This document shows, one piece after another, positions 47,031-60,100 of a stretch of 64,000 nucleotides of DNA. This DNA comes from Mycoplasmopsis gallinacea. GTDB taxonomy: Bacteria; Bacillota_I; Bacilli_A; Mycoplasmatales; Metamycoplasmataceae. The notes under the pieces are model-generated. The model made no database searches and was not told the DNA's origin. It saw nothing but the letters and a program-made list of their open reading frames with translations. The stretch covers positions 1 through 64,000 of the forward strand of contig NZ_LR214950.1 in assembly GCF_900660495.1 (NCBI RefSeq), in the 5' to 3' direction. Each line of letters begins with the position of its first letter. Position 1 is the stretch's first letter. The position numbers and the translations under genes were made by a program.

Positions 47031-48885
47031 CCTGAGTTTCCAAGTTACAACCTGTAAAAAAACGAATACATCTACTATATAGACGTATTCGTTTTTTTGT
47101 CTTAAAAATTACTAGAACTATTTATCTAGTATGTTGTAAAAATCACTATATATTTTGTTTAACTCTTTGTGTGATGGATCTAAATTATTTGTAATTTCCG
47201 ATACTACTTCATCATTTACTATTTTTTGAGTTATAGTTATAAGTTTTAAAGCATCTATAAATTTGTTAATTGTAATTTTCTGAATTTCTCCATTTGTTTC
47301 ATAGAATTTTTTCAGTTTAAAGATTGAATATTTTAGAACAACAAGAGATAAGAAACATAAAAATACATGCGCTAGAATATGCTCTTCTTTATGAACAAAA
47401 ATAGGTCTAATTTCAAGTGATGATTTTAAAATACGAAAACCTTCTTCTATTTTTCATTGTTGTCTATAAATTTCATTTGCTTTTTCTGCTGATAAATCAA
47501 GGATATTTGTTTCTATCATATAAAATCCATCTTGATCAGCTATTTTCTTTATTTTGTCATAGTTTAATCTTCCAACTGTGACACCATCTACATCCATATA
47601 TTTTCTTTTGTATTCTGGAACCAAATCGCTTAAGCATATTGTTCCGCCAATTGATTTTTTATTAATTCTATCTATAAGGTTTTTTCTTTTTACTTTATCT
47701 AATGTTTCTTTTGAAGGACTAAAATAAACAATTTGTTTTCTGTAATTACCATTAAATCTTTTCTTATTTCAAGAAGATTCAATAATTCTTTCTTTAGAAA
47801 ATATATTATTTATGCACATATAATCTTTATCTTGAACTATAAAGTTTCTTGATTCAGCATTTAAATTATCAATTCGTTTTTGAAATATAAATTTATAACC
47901 TTTTTGTTCTAAAAATCTAATGTTTGCACTTTGACTTAACCCTCTATCAGCAATTACAACAACATCTTTTATGTTATAAATTTTCTTCATTTCAACTAAA
48001 AATGTTATTAAAGTTTGCGAATCAGCTGTGTTTCCTGGAAAAACTTTGTAGTGAAAGGGAATTCCATTGTTATCTGTGGCCATTGCTATTACGATTTGAT
48101 CTTCATTGTGTTTTCCATCTTTTGAAAAACCTTTATTTCTTATTCCGCTTCTTGAAAAGCTCTCAAAATAAACTGTTGTATTATCAAAATGTATAACTTT
48201 TTCATTTCTATCAGTTAACTTTTTCAATTTATCATAAAGATTTAATAGTATAGTGTTTTTGTTTTCTAAAAAAATATCTAAGTAATTATAAATAGATGAC
48301 TTTTTAATGTTTAAACCTTGGATAAAGTCATTTTTATTTTTGTATTGACAAATATAACTTCTAGGGAAAATTATTCTTGTTCCTATTATAAATTCGAGCA
48401 CTTCTTGAAGAGATTTGTGTTTTGAATTTGGTAAAAAACTAAACAATTCTAATTCTTTTATAACTTTATAAATTAAATCGATACCAATGTTTTTAACATT
48501 GGTTCGTACTGACATTGGTTCCAATAGTTCAAAAAATTTAGATTTTACAGCTTTTTTATCTGAACTCACTTCTATAAGTTTGGCTAGTGGTTTTATATCT
48601 TCCAAACTAGAAAGAGAATATTTTTCTTTAATTTCTTCTCAGTATCCTACACCAACCATTTGACTAATACCTTTACCATAACCATTAGAAACTGCTAAAC
48701 CAAGATAAGTTCCTTTTGACTTTTTTGTTTTGCATAAAATGTAATTACTCATAATTAAATTATATCATATAGTTTGAGTAGTTTTAGTAAAAAAGATATT
48801 TTTTATTAAAAAATACTCATATACTTTAGTATATGAGTATAAATTTTTCCTGATTGCAAAGTTGCTCTTAACTTGGAAACTCAGG
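47031..48885 (-). mobile_element. IS-B copy 2
   Basis: An 1855-bp element that I see no difference from IS-B copy 1, pointing to recent transposition. Flanked by 695-bp direct repeats. It sits in a T-run 62 bases upstream of the peptide iii -10 box core. Confidence 0.92.
47118..48752 (-). CDS. IS-B transposase, copy 2
   Basis: A 544-residue transposase with the same predicted sequence as copy 1, intact frame, DDE residues and IS4-type signature. Confidence 0.9.
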
Positions 48886-49121
48886 GTGGGTTTTAATAAT
48901 TTAAAAAATTCTTCTTTTGCAATAGCTTTATCTAAAGATGTATCTACTTTTTTTGCTATTTCTTTCATATCTTCAATTGAAGATAATCCATACTTTTCTT
49001 TGATATCTTCTCAGTATCCTAGACCAACCTGATTTCCATAACCTTTTTTAAAACCTTTAGAAATAGCTAAAACTAAATAATATTTTCCATTTTGTTTTTT
49101 CTTGCATAAACTGTAACTCAT
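48765..49121 (-). pseudogene. truncated IS-A transposase N-terminus
   Basis: A by-product of the IS-B2 duplication. The IS-A promoter, ATG 49121 and first 78 codons are followed, from 48885 on, by about 40 codons read into the IS-B2 end (LSFQVKSNFAIRKNLYSY). It makes a 118-residue frame without any catalytic residue. It could be expressed, because the -10 box and ATG are intact. Confidence 0.75.
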
Positions 49122-49580
49122 GCTCTTATTATATCATTTTATGTGTGTAATGTAAGTAAAAAAACATTTTTTTCTTTAGGTCATATATCTTTGATATATG
49201 TATAAAAAATAAGCCTAAAAAATAGGCTCAACTTGGAAACTCAGGATGTAATTACTCATAATTAAATTATATCATATAGTTTGAGTAGTTTTAGTAAAAA
49301 AGATATTTTTTATTAAAAAATACTCATATACTTTAGTATATGAGTATAAATTTTTCCTGATTGCAAAGTTGCTCTTAACTTGGAAACTCAGGAATTATTA
49401 TTTTTGACTTGAACATGAACAAGTTGCGCAGTTACATGTTTGGCATGAGCAAGTTGCACATATGCAAACTAATTTATCTTTATTTGACATAAATATTGCC
49501 TCCTTATTGTTTCATTCGTAATTATTATAACAAAAAGTGGATTTTTCAGTTAAAAAACAGACAAAAATGCACTTTTTGTT
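48886..49580. repeat. 695-bp target duplication of IS-B2, right copy
   Basis: Exact repeat of 46336-47030, ending ACTTTTTGTT. It holds an IS-A end fragment (48886-49245), an IS-B end fragment (49246-49392) and peptide copy iv. Confidence 0.92.
49398..49490 (-). CDS. Cys-rich 30-residue peptide, copy iv
   Basis: Same peptide as the other copies. It keeps the native promoter (-10 at 49524-49529) and the full host sequence upstream as far as the terminator of the giant lipoprotein gene. The IS-B end hairpin (49312-49347) is its terminator. Confidence 0.72.
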   Translation of the reverse strand: MSNKDKLVCICATCSCQTCNCATCSCSSQK

Positions 49581-49623
49581 TTTTTTGAAAGTTTTTTAGA
49601 GCATCCTTAAATGGAATTTTTGC

Positions 49624-49649
49624 AAGAAAAACCCTGCCTAGTGGCAGGA
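49624..49649 (-). terminator. terminator of the giant lipoprotein gene
   Basis: CCTGCC-ACTA-GGCAGG on the minus strand followed by GTTTTTCTT. The IS-A4 insertion point falls in this stem, but the target duplication rebuilt it. Confidence 0.8.
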
Positions 49650-49654
49650 TTTAA

Positions 49655-52600
49655 TTATTTAAGAGCACCAAGGTATCCTTTTTCAAGAGAATCTATAATT
49701 ACATCGGTTTTTGATTTAGAACGGTTGTGTCTATCTATAGGGTTTTTGATTCTATAGTAAACATATGCAAGAAGTTGATCGGCTCAGTAGTTTGAATTAT
49801 TTGTTCCATTTGATCTATTTCCTACAACAAATTCTGAATCATAACCACCTCTAGAAGCGCTTTTAGCTCCCATAATTTGCATTTTTCTTTTGTTTGAATT
49901 AAGATATCTTACATATTGATTCATTTTCATGCTATCTCACGCTCTTTCGTAAGCATTATAAAGCCCGAAGTTAAATGTTCCTTCAGCAGTTGAGTTGGTA
50001 GCATTTCAGAATAAGAAATCGCTAATACCAGCTTTTTCTTTTAAGAATCAAAGTGCTACAGCTGAAAGACGATACATTGCCTTATAACCTGGAAGTGTTT
50101 TGAAATATTGTGGGTTAGCATTTCGATCAATTGCTACGCTCATAAGTTGTTTGTACATTGGTTCAAATAAAATACCAAGGAAGTTTTTAACTTCATCTAC
50201 AAGGTTGAAAATACTAAGTCCTAATTCGAAACCATAATTTGGCTCTTTAGGATCTTTAGGTTGCGCATTTGATCCACCTGAAGATGAACCTGTATTTGAA
50301 GATTCAATTGTTTTAAATTGGAATACACCATTAAGAATTGAGTACATTCCAGTTGTTTTACTTTTGTTGCTTCTTTCAAAAAGAAGGTTGATAAATTTAA
50401 CGTAATCGTTATATCCAATAGCTTCAATAATTCCGGAAATAAGTTTTTTACGCTCCATAATTTTCTTAAGCGATATGTTTGTTTTAGCATCATTTAAGAA
50501 AATAGACATAATTCCTTTTTTCACTTCTCTAATTAAAGCATTGAAAATATTAACTTCATTTTCAAAGTTATTAGTTTTAATGTTGTTGAAGATATTATCG
50601 AAAATAATGTTAAATTCACTATATTTATCACTAACAATTTCTTTTAAGGTTGATTTAAGCACTCTTCTTAATACATCAGAATCGTCTCCATTATTAAATT
50701 CAATTCCGTTTTCACGAAGCATTTTCACAACAATTGCGACAATTCCATTGATAAAGCGATTATCTTCACGTTTAAATACTTCTTTAATTCAGTTTTTAAC
50801 TTTACCTTTAACTTCATCGCTTCTTGAGCTATTTAAGAATGCTGAAAAGGCACTAATTCAGTTAGTTTTCTTATTATAAACAGTATTTGCATTATCAACT
50901 ATATCTTCAACTAAAATAACAAGCACTTCTCTAATATTTCTATTTTGAAGTGCAATTGTAAGCATATCATTAACTGATTCAGTATCGCTTGCTCCAAGGA
51001 GAGCACCAATATTTAAGTCTCTAAGAACTTGACCAATTTTTTCTTCAGTGCTTAAAAGAGCGTTTATTATATCACCAGCAAGAGCTTTAATGTTTGTTTT
51101 ATTGTTTTGAATTAATGGGTCAGTAATAATTTGTTTGAAGAAACTATAATTAGTAATATCCATTCCTTCAAAAATATCACGCTTAATATTTTCTACAAGC
51201 TCATCAAGGCTTTGATTATTTTTAAGTGTCATTGCTACTGAATTTGCAAATCGATCTAACACACCAATTCTTTCGGCAAAATTACCAAAATCTTCAACAA
51301 TGCTATTAATCATTGCGTTTGCATTAGCATTATTATTAATTTCTAAGAAGGCAAAGAACTTATTAACCATTTTCTTAACAACTTCTTTAGTTGTAGCATT
51401 TGTTAAAGCATCTTTAACAAATGCTTTTAAGTTCACTTTAAATGTTGCTTCATTATTTGAAACTTTAAGGTAGTTTTGAAGCATTTCCATAATTGAACTT
51501 GATTGGTTAATTACTTCAGGGTTATTGATAATAAATTTAACTACATTTGAAATGATTTCTTTTAAGTTGTTGTTTCGAATTGTTGCATTTACAACTGAAA
51601 TAAAGTCACTACTTGGCAAAATTTTACTACTTAAAAACTCTCTAGTTTCATTTCCTAAGACATCTCAAAGAATTTGACCAAAGTTAAGCTCTTCAAATCC
51701 ATAGTCAATTAAGTTTTTAATGAAAGTAATTAAATCATTTTTATTTGAGCTATATAAATTAGTTCTTGTTAAATCTTTAAGCAGATCAATAGCTCTTGCT
51801 TCTCATTTTTCACCACTTGCAAAGGCTTTAAATTTCTCAATTAATGGAGTTAATAAATCATTTATGTTAAGGTTTGTTCCATTTTGACCTAATTTATCAA
51901 AAAGATTTTTCATTAAATCTTGAGTAAATTGAACTTTATTTTCAGTTGAAGTGTAAATTTCAAATAAGTTTTTAATTAAACTTTCTTTGTCAGTTACGTT
52001 ATTTAAAATTCTTGAATATGGAGTTTTGATAATTTCAGTAGTTGCTATTTTAGCTACTACATTTTTAAATGTTTCATTATTTGCAATATCTAAAATAACT
52101 TTTTTAGTTGCTAAAGCTAAGTTATTGTTTTGGTTTGTATTTGCAAAAAGAGCTTTAAGAAGTTCTTCATAACTATTTGCATTTTTAATAGTTTCAAAAT
52201 TAAGGTGCACTGATTTAAATAATTCATTTAAAAGACCTCTAGCATTTTCGCTACCTAAAATTGTGGTAATTAGGTTTTTAATTTGGTCATTTGTAATTGA
52301 ATATTTATCTAAAAGAGTTTTTAAGATTGGGAAATTGTTAATTAAATTGAAAGTAAATTCAGCATCATTTCCAAGTTTTGCAAAAAGTGCCTTAATTGCT
52401 TCAAAGAACACTTCGCGATGTTCAGTTCCAAGTTTTGAATTAACAATTGATTTAACGATTTGGTAGTTGTTAAAGTCAAATAAACCAAGAATTGCAGGAG
52501 CTAAGCCACCAGTAAATTCACTAAGGTTATTTGAAGCTAAAATCTTATCGTAAATTGTATTGAATAAACTATCTCAAAGATTAGCTTGTTTAAGAATTGG

Positions 52601-55600
52601 AATAATTTCACTTACAATTGCTTTACCAAGACGTGGAACATCAACATTTTCAAGCTCAATTCCATAATCAGTTGCAAATTTAGTAAGAATATCGCTTCCA
52701 ATAATACCTACTTGTTCATTTTGAACAAAGCTTTCAAGAAGGTTTTTAACGTCAGCTTTAAGTGATCTTAAAACATCTTTTTTACTTAAAATTCAGTTAA
52801 TTAAATCATTTGGACTTTTAATGTAATCAATTCATCTTGTATCATCAATAATTAAAGCAATTGCTTTTTTAACAATGTTATTAAGTGAATCTTGAACTAA
52901 TAATTCTCTTGCTGCATTAGCAAGGTTAACTCTATTTGTGTAAGCTAAAATTGGTGATGAAGAATCGATTCTTTGGATTGCTCCAGTAACAAGATTTGCG
53001 ATGACCCCTTCTTTATTTAGACCTACAAATAAGTCTTGAAGGATTTTGATAAAGGCAGCTTTATTATTTTTAATAAAACTAAGTTCAAGTAGTTTATCAA
53101 CTAAAGCTCTTGGATTTTTGGTTACTTTATCTACAAAAATATCTTTAATTGCACTTGGAATTTGAGTAATGATTGAAAAGGCATTTGTTTTATTAGCTTT
53201 TGCCTCATTAGTGATTTGCACAATTTTATCTAAAATTGGGTTAATTAAGTCGATTTGATTTAAAACAGTATGCAAGTTATTTGAAATATCTCTAAGCAAG
53301 CGATCAACATTAGCATTAGTTACATCAACGTGATATGTAGTAAGTGTGGTTTTTAAGAAACTGTAAATTTTTGAAGTAACTTGAGTTTGTGTAGTTAAGT
53401 CATTGATTAATTTCTTTAAATCTTCTGCTATTGAATTAATATTAATAATTTCAAATAATTTATTTGAAATGTCATTATATGAAGTTACATTGGCAAATTG
53501 ATCAGCTTTTAAAAGCACTGATTTAATAGTTTTATTAATGATATTTTTAACATTAGCGTTATTTAAAATGTAAACAAGTAATTCTTTTGTTTCATTTTCA
53601 GGAAGATATTTAGCGATTGTATCTTTAGTATCTTGCCCAAGTGAGTTAAAGATTTTTTCAACAAGTTCTTCTTTATTGCTGTTATTAATGAAGATATTTT
53701 CAACAATTTTAACTAAATCATTTTTATTTTCACTAATTAATCTACTTGTAGCTAAATCTTTTACAAGAGCAACTACTTTAGATTCAGTTTGTCCAGCTTG
53801 CACAAAGATGTTTTGAAGTCCATTTAATAAACCAGATACTAATGAAGAAGCATTAAAGCTAAGTCCATTTGAACGAATTGAAGCAACAATTGTTTCAAAA
53901 GCAAGATCTGAAATACCAATGTGTTTATCTAAAATGTCATATAAACCAATTAAGTTAGTAATTAGACCATCAATATTCGATACTCCAGCAAGGTATGGAC
54001 GCACGTTTGAATTATTAAGGAAGTTTTTGATAATGTTCTTAATAATTTCTTTTACATCTGATTTTTGGAGAAGTAAGTTGAAAATTTGCTTAATATCAGT
54101 TTTAATTAAAGCTATAAAATCATTATCAGAAACAATTGCTTTAGCTAATTCACCGTATGAATAAGTGTTTTTGTAATTATCAACATTGTTAATGATTCTA
54201 GTAGCAGCTTTTTTAAGAAGCAATTTAACTTGAGAGCTTTGAAGAAGTTCTCTAACTACATTTTTAAGCTTGTTTCCATCAGTTGAAAGTTGCTCAGCTA
54301 TTGAAGCAAAATTAATTGCTTCAAGAATTTTCTCAATATTTTCGTTAATGTAGTATTTATCAATTAACTTATTTGCAATATTGCTAAGTTCAGTTTTGTT
54401 AATTTCGCTTCAGATATTTGAATTTAAAATAGCACGCACAATTGAGTAATCTTTAAAGTCGATAATTTGACCAAAGATTTCTTTTGATAAGTGAATTAAG
54501 GCACCAAAGTTTCGAATCTCACTCTTTCTAGCATTTAAAGCAGCCATGAATTTTTTAATAAGTGAGTTAGATTTATCTACATAAATAATGTTTTTAACAA
54601 CATCCACAAGGCCATTACCTAAAGAAGATGAAATTGTGAAGTTAAATCCATTGTCACTAAGAAGTTTATTGGCTGTTTTAAGAATTGTTGCACTTAGGTT
54701 ATCGCTTGTTAAGATTGCTTTAACTAATTTATCAACTTCACTTGATAAATTAAGTAAATCACTATCACGTAAAATGGTTGCAATTAATTCTTTTGGCTCA
54801 TTAATTAACGGAATTCATGAATTATTTCTAAATCCAAAGTTAATAATTGATTCAATAATTACATTTGTATTTTCATTTGAAAGAGCTTGATTCACTAATG
54901 ATTTAGCATTAGTTTTATCAAGGTAGCTTCAAATTTGAGAATTATCACTAACAATTGCATCATTTAAAATTTGAGCTAAGCTTCCGTTTTTAATTGCTTT
55001 ATTTAAGTAGAATTTAAGAATTTTCTTAAGGTATTCGCGGTTTGAAGTAACAATTTGTGAATTGAAGATTTTTTCAATAAAACTTGCAGGGTTTGCATTG
55101 AATTTTTCAAGAAGCTTTTCTTTAATTACACCAGGAAGTTTTTTGAATTCTTCTGAAGGGGTGCTGCTTGCTTTTGCTTTTTCAAGGACGTTAAAGAGAG
55201 TGTCAAATAAAGCATCATAAATTCCTAACTGCTTAGCAAGTGGAATGATGTTATCAACTACTGAAGAAACTAAGTTATATGAACTTCCATTTTCATAAAC
55301 TTCAAATAATTGTGATTGGAAGACCTTATTAGCAACATTTTTGATAATGTTTTTAATTTTGCTATCCCCAAAAACACTTTCAACAATAGCTTTGGCTTTT
55401 TGTTTGTATTCTAAAGGGGCGGCATTATTAACTAATGCTTTAATAATTTCTTCAAAACTTGTAGCATTTGCTATTGAGTCAAAGTTATTGATAGTTTTAG
55501 TAACTACATCAAAAACAATATCTTTAAATGAAGCATTATTAAGCACAAATTGACTTAAAATTACAGCTTCTTCTTTAGTTGCATACTTGCTAATTTCTTC

Positions 55601-58600
55601 TTTAAGAGAAACTGGGAGAAGATCATAAATTTTCTCAACTTCTTCAGTTGTATCTAAAAAGTGGTTGTAAATATTTTTAACAATTTGAATTAAATCATTT
55701 TTGTTTCTTGAAACAAAGCTATTGTTAAGCAATTTAAACATTTTAAGCATTGTAGCTTCGGTTTGGTTATTGTCAAATAAATCATTAAAGGCAAGTTTAA
55801 TTTTGGCAACTAAATCATCTAAAGTATTTGCTCTACTATCATTTGCAAATGTAACAAGGGAGCTAAAAACACGGTTAACAATGTCAAATTCTTCTTCAGA
55901 TTGAATAATTAAGCTAATTAAATCTGAAATAACTTGCTCTTTGTTAGTTGTATTTTCAAATACTCATGAGTAGCCATTATTTAAGGTATTTATAGCGATT
56001 CCTTTAATTAATTTTGTTGTAAATGGATCTTTTAATTTTTCCTTAATTAATGGTTTTAAGTTAGCTTTAAGTAAGTTAATTAAGTCTGCATTTTTAACAA
56101 CTTTTAAAAGAAGTTCCTGGTAGCTATTTGCGCTTGCAAGATCAGCGGCATTATCAGTTGCAAATTCAACTACTTTTAAAAGAACTGTTTTAGTTTTAGG
56201 ATCCTTAATTAAATTAAGTACAAATTGATTAAGTTCAGAAACATCTACATTTAAGCTGCTTGCAGTGCCATTTAAAAGACCGTTATTAATTCAGGATTCA
56301 AGTTTTGGATGAGCAATAGTTTGATTTACTAAAGCACTTAAAAGTAACTTAGCATCTTCTTTATTTGCGCTGAAAAATTCTGAACTTAAAATGCTTTTCA
56401 TTAGTGAATAATCACCAAAATTAATAATTGTTCCAAGTTGATTTTTAACTTCATTTAATGAAGCAGTTAAATCACTACTTTCTTGTAATTTGTTAAAGAA
56501 AATATCAATAGCTGAATTAATAATTCCTTTTTCATTAGCAATTCTAATTAATGAAGCAGAAAGTTTTAATAAACCATCATCATATTTTTGATCTTCAAAG
56601 TTGTATCCATAATCGCTTGCAATTGTTTTAAGTAATTTAACAAAGCTACGGTTAAAGGTTCCGTTATTTAAAATCTTAGCTACAAGTGGTTGTCCATGTG
56701 CAACAACAGCATCTAAAACACCTTCGGTTCTTAATATTGCAACAATTAATTCGTTTGTGTTATTAATTGAGCTAGCTCAATTAGTATTTAAAATAAGTGG
56801 ACGGATGATATCTTTAATTAAAGCGTGGAAATCTGGGTCAAAAACAGCATCACCAACTAAAAGAAGTAATTCGTATCTATCAACATATTTGTTTATTGAT
56901 GGGGTATCAATAAGGCTTGGAAGTTTATCTCTTAAGAAATTAGAAATAGTTCCTGTATCGATTAAACGTTCATAAACTGAAATTGCAATGTTAGCAAATG
57001 CTTCTTTATTATTAGCAAACACTGGACGCTTAATGAATTTAACAAAAAGATCAATTGGATTATTTGAAAGTTTACTTTGCACAATCTCAGCAATTCCGTT
57101 TGTTAATTCACTAAGATGATCAACTGGACTATTTTGTGCATGCACTTGTTTAAGGTTTTGTACTAATTTGTCAATTACTGGATCAAGAATGCCTATTTCC
57201 TTAACAATTGGGTTAATTTGACTGCTAAGCTCAAATGCAAGCTTTTGATAAATTGGAAGTTCTGCATCAAGTCCAATCGAAGTTATTGATGAAAGAATGA
57301 TTTGGCGGTAAATTTCATTAGCATTATTATCGTTTAAAATTGAATGAATTAATGGTTTTAATTTACTTGTAACAAAGTTAATATCTACTGCCTTAATTAA
57401 TTTGTTAGCTAAATCTTTGGTGTCTGTGAAGTTTTTAAATACGTCAAAATTATCAATTAAAGTGTGAGCTAAGTTTTTAACAATATCACGAGCTTCATTT
57501 TTAGTAAAGATAAAATCTACAAAACTAGCAAGTGATTCAGGAGATACAAAACGCCCAATAACTGATTTAATGTTTTCAGGCAGAATTGATAAAGCTAAAT
57601 TACCAATTGGAAGAGCATCAGTTTTGTTCATTAAGTTAGTTACAAGTTGTTTTAGTGTAGTTTTATTATTTTGAATAATATTACTTGCAGCAAATCTACG
57701 AAGCATATCTCAAAGTTTTTCTTGATCAATTTCACCTTTGAGACCAAATGATTTCATAAGCCCTTCAATGGCTGAATCGCTAAAAAGTTGATTTACCCTT
57801 TCAATACCATAGTATTGAACATTATTAAGAAGGCTTTCAAGGATATTTGGAATTACATTTAAGTTTTTAATATCTTGAAGAACAAAATCTTTTAGTGGGT
57901 TATATAAATTTGTAATTTGCGCTTTACTAATATTTGTATGTAACTGATTTGTGACTAATCATTCATAAATAAAATCAATTAATAATGAATTAATTTTTGG
58001 ATTTGAAAGAACAGTGATAGCAAAAGAAGAAATTAAACTTGATAATTCTTTATTAGCTTCAGGATCTTGAGTAAAGGCAGTTAAAAGTTCGTTATATGTT
58101 CTTGCTTGAGCAAATCTTTCGTTGTTATTAACAAAGTTAGAAATTAAATTATTAACAATTTTTGGAAGATTTTCATTACTTAATACTTCAGTAATGAATT
58201 TTGTAATAAATTCACGCTCAATTCCATATTTTGAAACAATTGGTTCAAGTTTATCACTAATGTAACTGGTAAGTTGGTTTTTATAAATTCTTAATCCATT
58301 TTGGAAAATTTCATTAATTGCTTGAATTACATCAGTTTTATTTTCAGATACAAGTGGACTACCTGCAATTGCAGCTACAAGTCCAATAATATTTTCCTCA
58401 TTAATTGCAGAGCTTATAAGAAGTCCAGGGAGCTTAGAAACTTGAATTTTCCCATCTTCTCTGATGAATTTTTCAAGTCCACTTTGGAAGTTAAATAAAG
58501 TATTTTTTAAAAACCCGCTTTCTTTAATAGCTTGGACAAAGTGCTCTACTCCGCTAATTCCGTTTGGATATTGCTTTTTAAGAATGTTTTTAAATAATCC

Positions 58601-60052
58601 ATTTGGATCAAGTTGACGGTAGTAATCTGAACTTGTAATAAATTCAATAACTTCTTGAGATAATTGTCTAAAAAGATTTGAAAGACGAGCAATTCTATCA
58701 CCATAGTTGTGATTATCTCTAAATGAATCGACGTATCTTTCGTATTTACTTTCATTATCTAAGTATGCTTGGGAGCTTGCTCCGATAATATTAGTTGGAG
58801 TATCGCTAGGTTCAATTTGATAACGAGCATATTGAGCATCATCACTTAAAAAAGCTTGAGTAAATCCAAAGCCTCCACTTTCATAATCTGCTATTTTAAA
58901 ACTTGGGTTAGTAATTTTTAAATAAATATCCATTGCCATTTTTTTGTACCCACGTGTGTTGGTGTGGATATCAAAATAAATGTTTGAAAAATCAAGTGAT
59001 CTTGGGTTTCAATATTCTTGGTTGTATGAATCAATGTAATTTACACCTGCATTCCGCGCAATGTTTTTAAGTCCGCTATTTAAAAATTCTAAAAAGAAAT
59101 CTAAAGGACTAAATTCAATCATTCCACCAAGAAGATCAGCAACAAGGTCATCAATCATTTGTTTTAAACCAAGGAATGGCATTGGATAACCAATGATGTT
59201 GATATTTGCTTTAGGAGCAAGTGCTTTAAGGTTTGCAATAAGTGTTGAAAGACGCTTTTTAGCTTCAGGTAAGCTTGTTTTAAAGATAGAGTTAACAAAC
59301 TCTAAAACACTTCCATAAGAAGGGTTTTTTGATGTTAAATTTGCAAACACTTCTTTAAGGTTGCTTTTTGATGCAGCCTTAAAAATTAAATAGAATAAAT
59401 CGTTAGCACCAATTGAAAGAGTAACTAAGTTTGCATTTTTTAGTTGCTTTTTCATTTCATTAACTTTTTCTAATCCATTTTCTCCAAATTTTCCAATCAC
59501 TCTTGAATTATTTGCTAAATGATCTTCATAATCCATTCCAAGAATATTGATTCAATCTATTGCAGTAGCTCCAGAAAAAGAATAGTTTTTATAAAATTCC
59601 ACTCTTGAATTTTGGTTAAGTAAACGAGCTAAAAAAGATGAATAAGATACACCTGTAATTTCGCCATTAACAAGTTCTCCTTGGTAATCTTTTGGTAATG
59701 AACCATCAAATCCTGCAGCAATTGAATCACCAAGAGCCACATATCTAATTTTTTGATTCTTTGAAATAAATAAATTAGACTTTTCTTTTTCAATGTTTTC
59801 ATTTTCAAAAGAAATTACTGGATCTGGTACAGAATTTGCGTTATTTTCTTTTTTGAAAACTGGTTCATCACTAGGAGCATCATATGCTTTGTGTGTTTCT
59901 CCTCAAGTAATTCCAGGAATCTTTGTATCTTCACCACCTTTTGGAATTGGTTTAGAAGAACCTGGAGCATTACATGAAACTAAAAACGAAGTAGTCCCTA
60001 GTAAAGCTATAAGTGTCGAAAAGATGTACTTTCTTTTTGCTTTTTTTGCCAT
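49655..60052 (-). CDS. giant lipoprotein with SGNH/GDSL hydrolase domain
   Basis: A 3465-residue protein in one unbroken frame. Signal peptide and lipobox FLVSC (Cys27) anchor it to the outer membrane face. The SGNH esterase domain is at about residues 100-375: GDS (S110 nucleophile), SIGAND (N217) and FDIHTN (D361, H363). After this come nearly 3000 residues of degenerate helical repeats of the type SENKNDLVKIVENIF and SYNDISNKLFEI, recurring many times. A Ser/Gly/Pro linker (GSSSGGSNAQPKDPKEP) precedes a distinct C-terminal domain ending LEKGYLGALK. RBS AGGAGG before ATG 60052. Related long SGNH proteins occur in other mycoplasmas; substrate unknown, probably host or membrane lipid or glycan esters. 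Confidence 0.88.
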
Positions 60053-60063
60053 AATTTCCTCCT

Positions 60064-60089
60064 CTATATATTTTTATAAAAATATATAG
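60064..60089. other. 26-bp perfect palindrome next to the RBS
   Basis: CTATATATTTTT-AT-AAAAATATATAG type sequence, fully self-complementary, directly abutting the AGGAGG of the giant lipoprotein gene. In RNA it would form a stable AU hairpin at the ribosome site. Confidence 0.6.
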
Positions 60090-60100
60090 GACTTAAAAAT

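Noticed and set aside
48886-49245. A fifth, independently inserted IS-A remnant
   Set aside because: It is exactly the first part of the 695-bp IS-B2 duplication and so was copied from IS-A4.
42573-49637. CRISPR-like or satellite repeat array, suggested by the repeated segments
   Set aside because: All repeats are accounted for by six target-duplication boundaries of three IS insertions; no short regular repeat-spacer pattern.
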